From Bacteroidales bacterium (lineage in GTDB: Bacteria; Bacteroidota; Bacteroidia; Bacteroidales; PUMT01), in NCBI GenBank assembly GCA_007132715.1, contig SLOE01000086.1:1-34823 (forward strand): a DNA stretch of 34,823 nt. Direction: 5' to 3'. Made by a program: the position numbers and the translations under genes. Shown here piece by piece: positions 8,354 to 19,527 of the stretch (positions within the stretch are counted from its first letter, which is position 1; each line of letters starts with the position of its first letter). Below the pieces are notes generated by a model that made no database searches, was not told the DNA's origin, and saw only the letters and a program-made list of their open reading frames with translations.

Positions 8354-10033
8354 ATGAGCGATCTAATGAACATGTCCGTATTCAGGGTACATTTGCCGGC
8401 AGCGGTATTATCAGTGATTGCACTTTTACCCGGGGTACTTAATGCCCAGGAAAGGATTGACCGGGAGGTAGTGGTTGTAAGGCCGTTTGAACCTGCCGTG
8501 ACTGAGGCAGCCAAGATCAATATCCTGCCGTCCCTGACAGACACACTTAGCGTGACACCTGTATTCAGCTACTCTATACTGCCCACACCACTGGCTTCCG
8601 ACTTTGATGTAGAGCCTATTACCCCGGCCAGGATGTCGGCCGAACCGGTATCAAAGCTTTATGGAAGCTACCTGAGCCTTGGTTTTGGGAATTATGTGAC
8701 ACCTTACGGAGAGCTGAGTATAAATAATCTTCGCCACAACAAATTCAGCGGGGGACTATACCTTAAACACCTGTCGTCCCAGGGAAGGCTGAAACTTGAG
8801 AATGATGAAAAGGCTCACTCACAATATGCTGATAATGAGATGTTGTTTTACGGAAAAAGGATGGGACGCAGGAGTGTGCTGTCTGGCGAAGCCGGACTTA
8901 ATTCCAGCAGGTTCAATTATTACGGATATGATACCCGGGTTGACACTCTGCTTGCAGAGGAGGACATAAGTCAGCAATTTCTTGCGGCCAATGGCGGTAT
9001 AAGGTTTAAATCGACCCATACAGATTCAAACCATCTTAACTATGATGTCTCGGTTGATTACCAGTATTTTCAGGACCGGCTCCATGTCCAGGAACATGGA
9101 TTATCATTCAGGTCATCTATTGACAGGTTCGTCCGCAGCCAGGTCTTAGGTGCCGAACTGGGGGTGGATTATTACAACAATACATTCTTCACCGACACCT
9201 CCAACGTCGTTCTCCGTTTCAGTCCGTGGTTCAACAAGGCTGACGACGAATGGGAGGTTTTTGCCGGGTTTCATTCATATTATGACCAGATGGGCGAGGG
9301 ATCCAAATTTTATTTCCATCCAAGGGCCAGCCTGCAGTTCAGTATAATTCGCAATTATGTCATTCCTTATGTAGGTATAGACGGTAATTTGAATATCAAC
9401 CACTACAGCAGTACCGCCTACGAGAATCCGTTCATTGTTCCCGGACTGTTTGTGCGGAATTCAAATACGAATATGGATATTCATACAGGGGTCAAGGGTA
9501 ATTTTACCAGGGATATATCATTCAATTTCAGGGTTTCATATATTGTACATGATGATAAACACTTCTTTATAAATGACAGCACCGGCATTATTGGGAACCA
9601 GTTTTCGGTTGTATATGATGATGTGGAAATTCTGACCTATTCTGGTGAGGTCGGTGCTGACATATCTGACCGGATCAATTTAATGGCACGGGTAAATTAC
9701 AGGAATTTTGAGATGAAACGTCAGCAATATCCCTGGCACATACCCTCACTGGACATGAAGCTTTCAGCCGGCTATAATCTCAGGGACAAAATACTTCTTA
9801 ATGCCGATGTGTTCTACATAGGGAGGCGGAATGCAAAACCCTTCGGGATGGATGACGGGGCAGTTGAACTTCCCGGAATTACTGATTTAAACCTCAGGCT
9901 TGAATACAGGTACAGCAGGATTCTCTCCGGATTTCTTCGTCTGAATAATATTGCGAATGTGAGGTACTACAAATGGAATAATTATCCTGTACAGGGTTTT
10001 ACACTTAAAGCAGGGTTTACCTACTCTATGTAA
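8354..10033 (+). CDS. Outer-membrane beta-barrel protein, TonB-receptor-like without plug
   Basis: 559 aa. A hydrophobic signal segment ends at LNAQ. The start may be Met1 (8354), Met5 (8366) or Met7 (8372); Met7 gives the most compact signal peptide. A short periplasmic N-terminal region (EVVVVRPFEPAV) is followed by alternating amphipathic strands rich in Tyr, Phe, Gly and Asn, such as YLSLGFGNYVTPYGELSIN, LNLRLEYRYS and GFTLKAGFTYSM at the end. This is a typical outer-membrane barrel. The size is about that of a TonB-dependent receptor barrel, but no TonB box or plug domain is recognisable, so calling it a transporter is not justified. It is probably co-transcribed with the upstream TPR protein, and the two may form an outer-membrane assembly. 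Confidence 0.8.
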   Translation: MSDLMNMSVFRVHLPAAVLSVIALLPGVLNAQERIDREVVVVRPFEPAVTEAAKINILPSLTDTLSVTPVFSYSILPTPLASDFDVEPITPARMSAEPVSKLYGSYLSLGFGNYVTPYGELSINNLRHNKFSGGLYLKHLSSQGRLKLENDEKAHSQYADNEMLFYGKRMGRRSVLSGEAGLNSSRFNYYGYDTRVDTLLAEEDISQQFLAANGGIRFKSTHTDSNHLNYDVSVDYQYFQDRLHVQEHGLSFRSSIDRFVRSQVLGAELGVDYYNNTFFTDTSNVVLRFSPWFNKADDEWEVFAGFHSYYDQMGEGSKFYFHPRASLQFSIIRNYVIPYVGIDGNLNINHYSSTAYENPFIVPGLFVRNSNTNMDIHTGVKGNFTRDISFNFRVSYIVHDDKHFFINDSTGIIGNQFSVVYDDVEILTYSGEVGADISDRINLMARVNYRNFEMKRQQYPWHIPSLDMKLSAGYNLRDKILLNADVFYIGRRNAKPFGMDDGAVELPGITDLNLRLEYRYSRILSGFLRLNNIANVRYYKWNNYPVQGFTLKAGFTYSM

Positions 10034-10128
10034 CATTCATCTTGTCAGCGCCTTAATGTGTTTGTTATTTGTTGAAAAGTAAGACTTTTAGCCGGGCGCT
10101 TTTCCGGGAATCTTTGCTTAATTTTTGT

Positions 10129-10136
10129 TATATTTG
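10129..10136 (+). promoter_or_regulatory. Candidate -7 box for gyrB
   Basis: TATATTTG fits TAnnTTTG, 81 nt before the gyrB ATG. The nearest TTTG (10113-10116) is only 12 nt upstream, so the -33 element is not convincing. The 184-bp gap holds no gene. Confidence 0.35.
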
Positions 10137-10211
10137 TTGGATTTAAAAAACATTGGATGGTTTTTTAAAATACTTTGATATTGTGTGTGTTGTAATTGAT
10201 GAATTTAATAA

Positions 10212-12200
<1,989 letters not shown>

Positions 12201-12317
12201 GCAGCCACCTGATAAAATCAGCCTGCCAGTCCGCCAACATTCTTATGTCCCGCTATCCCTGCAGGCACAGTAAAGTAACTGATCCTGTCACTGTCGCTTT
12301 ATATATCGGGACCTGCC

Positions 12318-12348
12318 CTTGCCACTTTTAGGGATAATATTATTTTTG
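12318..12348 (+). promoter_or_regulatory. Promoter abutting the M20 gene start
   Basis: CTTG (12318-12321), a 19-nt spacer, then TATTTTTG (12341-12348), matching TAnnTTTG. The ATG at 12353 follows after 4 nt, so the transcript would be leaderless or nearly so. The rest of the 152-bp gap after gyrB shows no gene. Confidence 0.5.
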
Positions 12349-12352
12349 TATT

Positions 12353-13792
12353 ATGGTTGGACGATTTGCAATACTGTTTTTATTCTTCTTTTTTTGTGGT
12401 CCCTGCAAGGTCATTCCTGCTGAAGGGAACGATAGTGTGCCTTATTCAGCTGAGTTGCTGAGCCGTTATATCAGACATGCCTCAGTTACCGGTCATGAGA
12501 GGATGGCAGGTCTTTTCTTTTCAACAGTTGCCCGGCAGATGGGTTTCCATGTGGAGATTCTTACCGATGAACCTGCCAGTTTTAATTTCACAGCATCATT
12601 ATATCCGCTCTCTTCAGGCAAGCCCAACATCGTGCTGCTGAATCACATTGATGTTGTTCCTGCCGGGGGAAATGGAGATTATACCTATCCGCCCTTTTCC
12701 GGCACCATTTCCGGCGGGAAGATATGGGGACGAGGCGCAATAGACAACAAGGGAATGGCAGTTATGCAACTAATGGCAATGAAGGATTACCTGGACGCTG
12801 CATCCGCTACTGATCTGCCTTTCAATGTAACGATGCTCTCTGTTTCAGGTGAGGAGACGGGTGGACATACCGGGGCCATGATCATTGTTGAAAATTTCAT
12901 AGATCTTATAAATCCCGTAGTTGTATACGGAGAGGGTGGGTCAGGTGTGCCCGATGTGCTGAAAAGGGAACCGGACAGGAAACTTTTCGGGATATCAACA
13001 GCCTTTAAGCGAAGTCTCTGGATTGAACTGAAACTTACGATGACAACAAGCGGGCATGGTTCGGTGCCGCCTTCCAGTTACGTGGTACAGGATAAAATCC
13101 AGGCGCTTAACCGTCTTGCCGAAAGAAACAGAAGGATCATTTTTTCAGAGTCAACCCGCAATATGTTCTATGAACTGGGCCGGGTGGAGGGAGGGTTGCG
13201 CGGACTGGCGCTCAGGAACCTCAGGTTGTTCAGGCCTTTCGTTGTACCTGCAATGAAAAGGGAGGAGGTAGTATATGCATTGATAACCAATACCATAACA
13301 ATAACGGCTATCAATACGCCGGAGGGTCCTCCAAATCAGATACCACAGGAGATAAGAGCAATTCTTGACTGCAGGCTGCTGCCGGAGACTGATGTTGATG
13401 AGTTCCTTGACAAGATCAGGAGATCGCTTGGCAACAGCAAGGTAGAGATGACTGTAATCAGGGAGGGTATCCATGCTCCGCCCACCCGGGTAGACGAATA
13501 CTATGAATACATGAAGGAGGCGCTTCTCAGGGTATATCCCGGATCGGGTGTTATCCCCGTACTTGCGCCGGCATCGAACGACAATAATTATTTCAGGGCA
13601 CTGGGTATACCAACATACGGCATATTACCCATATTATTACCCTTGCATCTGCTTGAAACTATTCACAACGTCGATGAGCGACTGCCTGTTGAGGCACTCG
13701 AAGAAGGAACCGGCGTTTACCGGGAATTGATTGGGGTGCTGATTGAATCGGGATACGGAATAAGTGATGATTTGAATTTAACTGACCAATAA
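12353..13792 (+). CDS. Exported M20-family amidohydrolase, PM20D1-like
   Basis: 479 aa with a hydrophobic N-terminus (FAILFLFFFF) ending near IPAEG, so it is probably periplasmic. All di-zinc M20 residues are present: LLNHIDVVPA (His98, Asp100), GRGAIDNKG (bridging Asp131), SGEETGG (catalytic Glu167 and ligand Glu168), YGEGGSG (Glu194) and the C-terminal IHNVDERLP (His438). SGHGSVPP (His235) lies in the dimerisation domain. M20 enzymes cleave peptide or amide bonds at a free carboxylate. The spacing and tail remind me of the PM20D1 group, which acts on N-acyl amino acids, but dipeptidase activity is equally possible. It is followed 4 nt later by the GH3-like synthetase, an adjacency that suggests a shared substrate class. 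There is no Shine-Dalgarno sequence, and a promoter lies directly before the ATG. Confidence 0.85.
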   Translation: MVGRFAILFLFFFFCGPCKVIPAEGNDSVPYSAELLSRYIRHASVTGHERMAGLFFSTVARQMGFHVEILTDEPASFNFTASLYPLSSGKPNIVLLNHIDVVPAGGNGDYTYPPFSGTISGGKIWGRGAIDNKGMAVMQLMAMKDYLDAASATDLPFNVTMLSVSGEETGGHTGAMIIVENFIDLINPVVVYGEGGSGVPDVLKREPDRKLFGISTAFKRSLWIELKLTMTTSGHGSVPPSSYVVQDKIQALNRLAERNRRIIFSESTRNMFYELGRVEGGLRGLALRNLRLFRPFVVPAMKREEVVYALITNTITITAINTPEGPPNQIPQEIRAILDCRLLPETDVDEFLDKIRRSLGNSKVEMTVIREGIHAPPTRVDEYYEYMKEALLRVYPGSGVIPVLAPASNDNNYFRALGIPTYGILPILLPLHLLETIHNVDERLPVEALEEGTGVYRELIGVLIESGYGISDDLNLTDQ

Positions 13793-13796
13793 GCAA

Positions 13797-15293
13797 ATGA
13801 ACTTGTTAAATTTTTCAGCCAGGGTGGCTGCCAGGTTTTCAGTTAAGCGCACAGATGCATGGAAGAGCAAGGCGGTTGAGATGCAGGAGAGGGTCCTCAG
13901 GCAGCTCCTGCGCAGGGGCCGGGATACTGACTTCGGGCGAGATCATTCATTTACTGTAATTAGATCATACGAACAATTCAGGGATTTTGTGCCGGTAAGG
14001 GACTATGAGGGTCTCAGGTCATATATAGGAAGGATCAGGCTAGGACACAGGAATGTCCTGTGGCCCGGTCGGCCCATCTATTTTGCAATGACGTCAGGCA
14101 CTACATCAGGTGGTAAATATATTCCGATCACCCGCGATTCAATTCCCAACCACATAGGATCTACAAGGCTGGCGCTGTTGAACTATATACGGAAGACCGG
14201 CAACGCAGGGTTTGTCGACGGAAACTACATATTCCTCTCAGGCAGTCCCCTGCTTAAAGATGAGAACGGCATCCCTTCAGGAAGGCTTTCAGGGATAGTT
14301 AATCATCATATTCCGTCTTACCTGCAGCGTAACCAGTTGCCAACATGGGAGGTTAATTGTATAGAGGACTGGGAAAGGAAGCTGGATGCGATAGTTGATC
14401 AGACAGTTGACAGGAACATGACACTGATAAGCGGCATTCCTCCCTGGGTGGAAATGTATTTTGAAAAGCTTATCCGGCGGAGCGGCAAAACCTCCATAAA
14501 GGAGATATTTCCGGAGTTCTCTCTATTTATTTACGGTGGTGTGAATTTTGAACCCTACGAGGGAAAATTCAGGAAACTCATAGGTGGTGAGCATGTTGAT
14601 CCTTTGGAGACATTTCCTGCCTCAGAAGGATTCATGGCATTCCAGGATGAGTTTCCTTCCGAGGGATTGCTTCTTATTCCCGATGCCGGTATATTTTACG
14701 AATTCATACCCCTGGAAAAATTCAACGACGATAAGCCTGAGCGCATACCGCTTGAAGGAGTTGAAACCGGTGTTAATTATGTACTGATACTCAATACAAA
14801 TGCCGGCATGTGGGGTTATAATATAGGCGATACGGTTAGGTTCGTTTCGAAAGATCCTTACAGGATCCTGGTTACAGGAAGGGTGAGCCAGTTTACTTCA
14901 GCATTTGGTGAGCATGTAATTGCCGAGGAGGCTGACTCAGCTATTGTTGAGACGTGCAGTAAGACCGGTGCAAGAATATCTGAATTCACTGTTGCGCCGT
15001 TGTTTGATAACCTGGGAGGCAAACCCTGTCACGAGTGGTTTATTGAGTTTGAAGAACTGCCTCCTGACATGGATGCGTTTTCCGGCGAACTGGACAGCCA
15101 GATGAGGCGCAGGAACAGTTATTACAATGACCTGATTAAAGGAAACATTATTCAGTCGCTTGTTATAAGGGTTGTGCCTGTAGATGGTTTTGCAAGGTTT
15201 ATGAACTCAATAGGCAAGCTGGGAGGACAAAACAAGGTGCCCCACCTGAGAAACGACCGGGAGATGGCAGATATCCTGAAAACATACCTTTAG
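13797..15293 (+). CDS. GH3-family acyl-acid amido synthetase
   Basis: 498 aa, cytoplasmic. GH3 proteins adenylate a carboxylic acid and join it to an amino acid through an amide bond; plant members act on auxin and jasmonate. Recognisable motifs are the nucleotide-binding FAMTSGTTSGGKYIPIT (about residues 97-113), IYGGVNFEPYEGKF, ETFPASEGFMAF (position of the YxxxE-type motif), and GYNIGDTVRF with LVTGRVSQF for the hinge. It ends in LGGQNKVPHL, typical of bacterial GH3 proteins. The start is 4 nt after the M20 stop, so the genes form a tight two-gene unit. Bacterial GH3 substrates are largely unknown, so the acid and amine cannot be named. An acyl-CoA-ligase-like role is a less likely alternative. 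Confidence 0.85.
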   Translation: MNLLNFSARVAARFSVKRTDAWKSKAVEMQERVLRQLLRRGRDTDFGRDHSFTVIRSYEQFRDFVPVRDYEGLRSYIGRIRLGHRNVLWPGRPIYFAMTSGTTSGGKYIPITRDSIPNHIGSTRLALLNYIRKTGNAGFVDGNYIFLSGSPLLKDENGIPSGRLSGIVNHHIPSYLQRNQLPTWEVNCIEDWERKLDAIVDQTVDRNMTLISGIPPWVEMYFEKLIRRSGKTSIKEIFPEFSLFIYGGVNFEPYEGKFRKLIGGEHVDPLETFPASEGFMAFQDEFPSEGLLLIPDAGIFYEFIPLEKFNDDKPERIPLEGVETGVNYVLILNTNAGMWGYNIGDTVRFVSKDPYRILVTGRVSQFTSAFGEHVIAEEADSAIVETCSKTGARISEFTVAPLFDNLGGKPCHEWFIEFEELPPDMDAFSGELDSQMRRRNSYYNDLIKGNIIQSLVIRVVPVDGFARFMNSIGKLGGQNKVPHLRNDREMADILKTYL

Positions 15294-15307
15294 GCGGTTC
15301 TTTCTTT

Positions 15308-16417
15308 TCAGGTTCTCCTGAGTATCCAGAGTCCGGCAGTTTCATTTTCCCTGATCCGGTTTATCCAGGATTTTGATCTTTTGCGGGATCTTTCCGGAAC
15401 TTTTCCGGTGATCACATCCGCAACAGAGAAATGACCGCTGGCAGATACAGCAGTTTCGACCGGGTTTTTTTCCGTTAAGCCGGCAATGACTGCATAGTCA
15501 GAAAAAACCACTGCAACAGTTCCACCGGGCTCAGTGTTTTCTGCCGCAGCAGCAAGGAATTCCTCAAAAAAGCCCTCTTCGTAATAAATGCCCTTGTCTA
15601 TTATGTTACTGGATGACCCCGGTATCCAGGGCGGATTAAAAAGGGTTAACCCGCAGCCTTTACCCCGTGTCCGGTTCTCTTTGCCAAAAAATGACGCCTG
15701 TTCGGCAGTTAACCGGCTTCTAAGTCCCATACGCCCGGCATCAATTATGGTACTGAATATTGCATTGGGGTTTATGTCAGTGGCACGGACCGATCCGGCG
15801 CCGTGTTTGAGGGCCATAAAACCCATTATTCCGCATCCCGTACCTATATCTGTAACATGTCTGAACATTTTAATGCTTTTATGCAACCAGTTGTCCAGTA
15901 GCATAAGATGTGCCGTGCGCACAGGGAAATAGACACCGTAGAAGGGATGTAACCTGTGGTCAAGTACCGGGTATTTTACGCCGTTCACAAACCATTGCCA
16001 TGCGCCGTTCATGCCGAGCAGATCGGGCAGAGAGATCAGGAACTCACTTTTACCGGAGTAAAAAGCTTTAAGCCAGGGATTTGACGGAGCTTTATCCATG
16101 TCCGGTTTGTGATCTTTGACCCTGATCATGATATGGCCTGCCCTTGCTGCCAGCTTTTTCCTGTTAAGTCTGGAAGATGAGTGATCATTGACCGGGTATT
16201 CGTGTGAGGTCTGTTTTCTGAGCCAGGAGTAAAAAGCCAGTGCTGTTGCAAAACTGCCTTGAATCACTTTGTATTCTCCTGCTTCGATATCCCTGAGGGC
16301 CCGTCCGTATTTCATACCTGCCCTGAACGGGGCTGTTCCGTCAGGGCCTGATCTTATTTCCGGTCTGATAATACCGGAAGGAATTTGAATTCTGTGCTGC
16401 ATCGCGTCATAGTCCAT
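15308..16417 (-). CDS. Class I SAM methyltransferase with NPPW motif
   Basis: 369 aa. The C-terminal half is a Rossmann methyltransferase: VTDIGTGCGIMGFMAL (SAM-binding motif I), VRATDINPNAI (acidic loop motif II), then LFNPPWIPG with NPPW at residues 261-264. The (N/D)PP(Y/F/W) motif marks enzymes that methylate an amide or exocyclic nitrogen, such as PrmC/HemK (glutamine) and RsmC-type or adenine methyltransferases. The first 180 residues are basic and match nothing I recognise. The target could therefore be protein, RNA or DNA. It is convergent with the GH3 gene (14 nt) and divergent from the CHAT gene. Neighbours do not identify the substrate. Confidence 0.8.
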   Translation of the reverse strand: MDYDAMQHRIQIPSGIIRPEIRSGPDGTAPFRAGMKYGRALRDIEAGEYKVIQGSFATALAFYSWLRKQTSHEYPVNDHSSSRLNRKKLAARAGHIMIRVKDHKPDMDKAPSNPWLKAFYSGKSEFLISLPDLLGMNGAWQWFVNGVKYPVLDHRLHPFYGVYFPVRTAHLMLLDNWLHKSIKMFRHVTDIGTGCGIMGFMALKHGAGSVRATDINPNAIFSTIIDAGRMGLRSRLTAEQASFFGKENRTRGKGCGLTLFNPPWIPGSSSNIIDKGIYYEEGFFEEFLAAAAENTEPGGTVAVVFSDYAVIAGLTEKNPVETAVSASGHFSVADVITGKVPERSRKRSKSWINRIRENETAGLWILRRT

Positions 16418-16552
16418 AAAACACAGGGGTTGTTATTTAAATGAAGCCGGCATGGGTTATGTTATTTGCCCTATATTCATTACTTTTATAAGGTTCATTT
16501 ATCAGACGGTTACCGGATCCGGGCTTTCTGAATAAAGATCCCGGCCGTGATG

Positions 16553-16581
16553 CAAATTTAATAACTCCGGTACTAACCAAA
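16553..16581 (-). promoter_or_regulatory. Candidate promoter for the NPPW methyltransferase
   Basis: On the minus strand: TTTG (16578-16581), a 17-nt spacer, and TAAATTTG (16553-16560). The spacing is at the short end. It would give a leader of about 130 nt and it lies just in front of the CHAT gene start on the opposite strand. Confidence 0.4.
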
Positions 16582-16592
16582 AAACTGCAACT

Positions 16593-19478
16593 ATGAGAAA
16601 GCTTCTGCCGGTTATTATTGTCATATTTTTTCAGTTTGAAGTTGCTCCTGCACAGATACTGCGCCAGATCATCGATGCTGGCAGGGACAGGGTAGTGGAT
16701 GCCCTTAAGGATGAGGCTGTAAACCAACTGAGAAAGTCTTATGAAGAGTACGATCAGACAGAGTTTAACTATGCGGTATCATTCAGTGACAATTCAGGGA
16801 TGTTCGAGTCACAGGAAAGATACCGCAAACTCCAGAGAGTGCTGCTCTTTGTACTGACACCCGAGAGCTATGCGGACAGGTCTCCGGCTGAAAAGGCAGA
16901 GGATCTTAACCAGGCGGGTGAGATGTTCTATGCTTCGGGACGGTTCAGATCGGCTGAGCTTTCGTTTAACAGTGCTCTCGAAATTTACAGGTTTAACAAT
17001 ATGTATCCCTCAAAGGAGGCTGCAAGTGTCATAAGTAACCTTGGATTGCTGCACCATGCAACCGGCAGGTACGGCAGCGCCGGAGACCTCACTGTTGAAG
17101 CCATGGAGATGCGGGCCCGCACTGTTGCCGATGAGAGCACGCTTGGAGCATCCTACAACAATCTTGCAGTGCTTTACAAGGATATGGGAAGATATGCCGA
17201 GGCCCAGGAATATTATGAGAAAGCAGTTGAGAACATATACAGGTACCAGGGAGGGAACTCTGTGCCCTACGCAATTGCACTGAATAACCAGGCGATTTTT
17301 TACCAGGTTACAGGGCGGTATAATGAAGCTGAAGAATTGCTTACAAGGGCGGTGGAGGTGGCTTCCGGCCAGCTCGGTGAAAGATCGGCAAATTTTTTGA
17401 GAATGAAGGTTAACCTGGCATTATTGTACCAGCTTCTGGAGGAGTATGATGAGGCGGAAAAAATTTATCTTGAGGCTCTGGCTGCAAAGCGCAGACGCCT
17501 GGGAGCCGGACACCCCGACTATGCAGTTATGCTGAGGAACATTGCATCACTTTACATGGTTACGGGAGAAATGGACAAGGTTGAGGAGAATCTGGTCAAT
17601 GCACTGGATATATACAGGCGGAGACTGGGCAGGGATAATCCACATTATGCTGCCACCGCCTCGGAGCTTGCTGGTTTCTATCTCATGACCGGGAATACCG
17701 GAGCAGCATTGCCTCTGCTTGAAGAAGCGCTGGAAATTGAAAAGGAATCACTGGATGATCATCATCCAAATCATATCAGCACTATTGAGCGAATGGCCGT
17801 GCTGAGGTGGCAGGAAGGAGATTATCAGGATGCATATGAGTGGTATACGAGGGTGCTTGATCGTCACCTGCACCAGATAGACAGACATTTCCCCGCCATG
17901 AGCGATACGGAGAAGGCCAGATTCTGGGCAAGGATACAACCGCGTTTTATCAGGTTCAATTCATTTTCAGTTGATGCGGAAGATCACATTGACGGTATAT
18001 CCGGCGACATGTATGATTACCATATTGCTGTCAAGGCTCTTTTGCTGAACGCCACCACAAGGGTGAGGAACCAGATCCTCAGCAGCGGCGACAGTGAACT
18101 GGTGGGCAGATTCAGGGAATGGCTGGATATCAGGGAGTACCTTGCGTACCTGTATACTTTGCCAAGGGAAGATCTGGCAGAGGATAACATAAACATGGAT
18201 TCACTTGAGAATGAGGCAAACAGGATGGAGCGGGAGCTGTCAAGAATGTCCGATGCGTTTGAGGAGGGGTACTCGACCCGCAGGGTTTCATACAGGGACA
18301 TAGCAGATGCGTTGTATGACAATGAGGCTGCCATGGAGATCATCCGTTTCAGGAGATATAATTACCTCAGGCCCGATACTCTTGTATATTACGCATCGCT
18401 GGTGGTTGACCGCGATATGGATCAGCCCTCAGTTACTGTATTCAGGAACGGCAATGAGATGGAAACAGTATATGCTGCCGAATACAGAAGGATAATGGAA
18501 CGGGCACTTGAAGATGACGATCTTGGGAAAATATACTGGGGAGAGCTGTCATCGGTCACCGAAGGCTATTCTGATTTATACATATCGCTCGACGGTGTTT
18601 TCAACCAGATCAACCTGCTGACCCTTAAAGATGAAGATGGAAGTTACCTGATAGGAAAAATGAGGATGTTCTATGTGCCGAACACAAGGATAATTGCGGA
18701 ACAGCCACGTCAGGATCCGGATGCTTTCAGGGGAGAGGGATATGCCGTACTTGTCGGTGATCCCAATTATTCGCTTGGAGTGGACTGGGACCTTGTAACC
18801 ACTATGCCTCTGCCCGAATTGCCGGGGACACGTGAGGAGGTTGAGATCATTGACAGGCTTTTTACTTCCGCGGGATGGAATACCTCGGTTTACCTTAACG
18901 ACATGGCAACCGAAACAAACATCAGGAGGGTCCGGAGCCCCGATATTCTGCATGTGGCTACTCACGGATTTTTCCTTGATGATATTGATGCAGGATCCGG
19001 TGAAACGGTACTTGGGATTGAACCGGAAAAGGCTGTTGAGAATCCCCTGTTGCGGAGCGGACTGATGCTTGCAGGAGCTGACAATACTATACAGCAGATA
19101 GGTACCGTTAATATTGCAGATGGTGATGACGGGATATTGAATGCTTATGAGGCGATGCTGCTTGACCTCTCTTCGACCCGGCTGGTTGTTCTGAGTGCAT
19201 GTGAAACCGGGCTGGGGGAGGTGATCAACGGTGAGGGTGTTTACGGACTTCAGCGGGCGTTCCAGGTAGCAGGATCGGGGACTGTCATATTAAGTCTCTG
19301 GCAGGTGAGCGACGAGATAACCCAGATGCTGATGTCGGAGTTTTACAGGAAATGGCTTGAAAAAGGTGATAAAAGCATTGCCTTCAGGGAAGCCCAGCTA
19401 TCAGTAATGGAGAATTACAGCTCACCGTTCTATTGGGGTGCTTTCGTGATGATCGGTAACAGGGCTCCCGCCAGGTGA
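16593..19478 (+). CDS. Exported TPR-CHAT protein (caspase-like protease fold)
   Basis: 961 aa. The signal peptide (LLPVIIVIFF...APA/Q) directs it out of the cytoplasm. Residues about 103-430 form eight TPR units of about 42 residues of the kinesin-light-chain type, for example YNNLAVLYKDMGRYAEAQEY, with linkers such as LGAGHPDYA. A helical linker follows, then a CHAT domain from about 640 to the end. In it ILHVATHGFF holds the catalytic His791 and LVVLSACETGLGE the catalytic Cys870. ILSLWQVSD and the final YWGAFVMIG are also CHAT hallmarks. CHAT domains are clan CD cysteine proteases, related to caspases and separase; some cytoplasmic ones are activated by partner proteins in defence systems. 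This one has an intact dyad but is exported. Targets and activator are unknown. A SAM methyltransferase gene follows after 49 nt. Confidence 0.88.
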   Translation: MRKLLPVIIVIFFQFEVAPAQILRQIIDAGRDRVVDALKDEAVNQLRKSYEEYDQTEFNYAVSFSDNSGMFESQERYRKLQRVLLFVLTPESYADRSPAEKAEDLNQAGEMFYASGRFRSAELSFNSALEIYRFNNMYPSKEAASVISNLGLLHHATGRYGSAGDLTVEAMEMRARTVADESTLGASYNNLAVLYKDMGRYAEAQEYYEKAVENIYRYQGGNSVPYAIALNNQAIFYQVTGRYNEAEELLTRAVEVASGQLGERSANFLRMKVNLALLYQLLEEYDEAEKIYLEALAAKRRRLGAGHPDYAVMLRNIASLYMVTGEMDKVEENLVNALDIYRRRLGRDNPHYAATASELAGFYLMTGNTGAALPLLEEALEIEKESLDDHHPNHISTIERMAVLRWQEGDYQDAYEWYTRVLDRHLHQIDRHFPAMSDTEKARFWARIQPRFIRFNSFSVDAEDHIDGISGDMYDYHIAVKALLLNATTRVRNQILSSGDSELVGRFREWLDIREYLAYLYTLPREDLAEDNINMDSLENEANRMERELSRMSDAFEEGYSTRRVSYRDIADALYDNEAAMEIIRFRRYNYLRPDTLVYYASLVVDRDMDQPSVTVFRNGNEMETVYAAEYRRIMERALEDDDLGKIYWGELSSVTEGYSDLYISLDGVFNQINLLTLKDEDGSYLIGKMRMFYVPNTRIIAEQPRQDPDAFRGEGYAVLVGDPNYSLGVDWDLVTTMPLPELPGTREEVEIIDRLFTSAGWNTSVYLNDMATETNIRRVRSPDILHVATHGFFLDDIDAGSGETVLGIEPEKAVENPLLRSGLMLAGADNTIQQIGTVNIADGDDGILNAYEAMLLDLSSTRLVVLSACETGLGEVINGEGVYGLQRAFQVAGSGTVILSLWQVSDEITQMLMSEFYRKWLEKGDKSIAFREAQLSVMENYSSPFYWGAFVMIGNRAPAR

Positions 19479-19527
19479 TTTGAAATCGGCGGCTGTCCGT
19501 AATGAATAATATATATTTTCACACGCA

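Noticed and set aside
10075-10089. AAAAGT / ACTTTT hairpin after the barrel gene as a terminator.
   Set aside because: The stem is only 6 bp and AT-rich, and no T run follows (AGCC).
19479-19519. TTTG and TATATTTT before the TehB-like methyltransferase as a promoter.
   Set aside because: The spacer is 29 nt and the -7 box lacks the final G, so it is a poor match.
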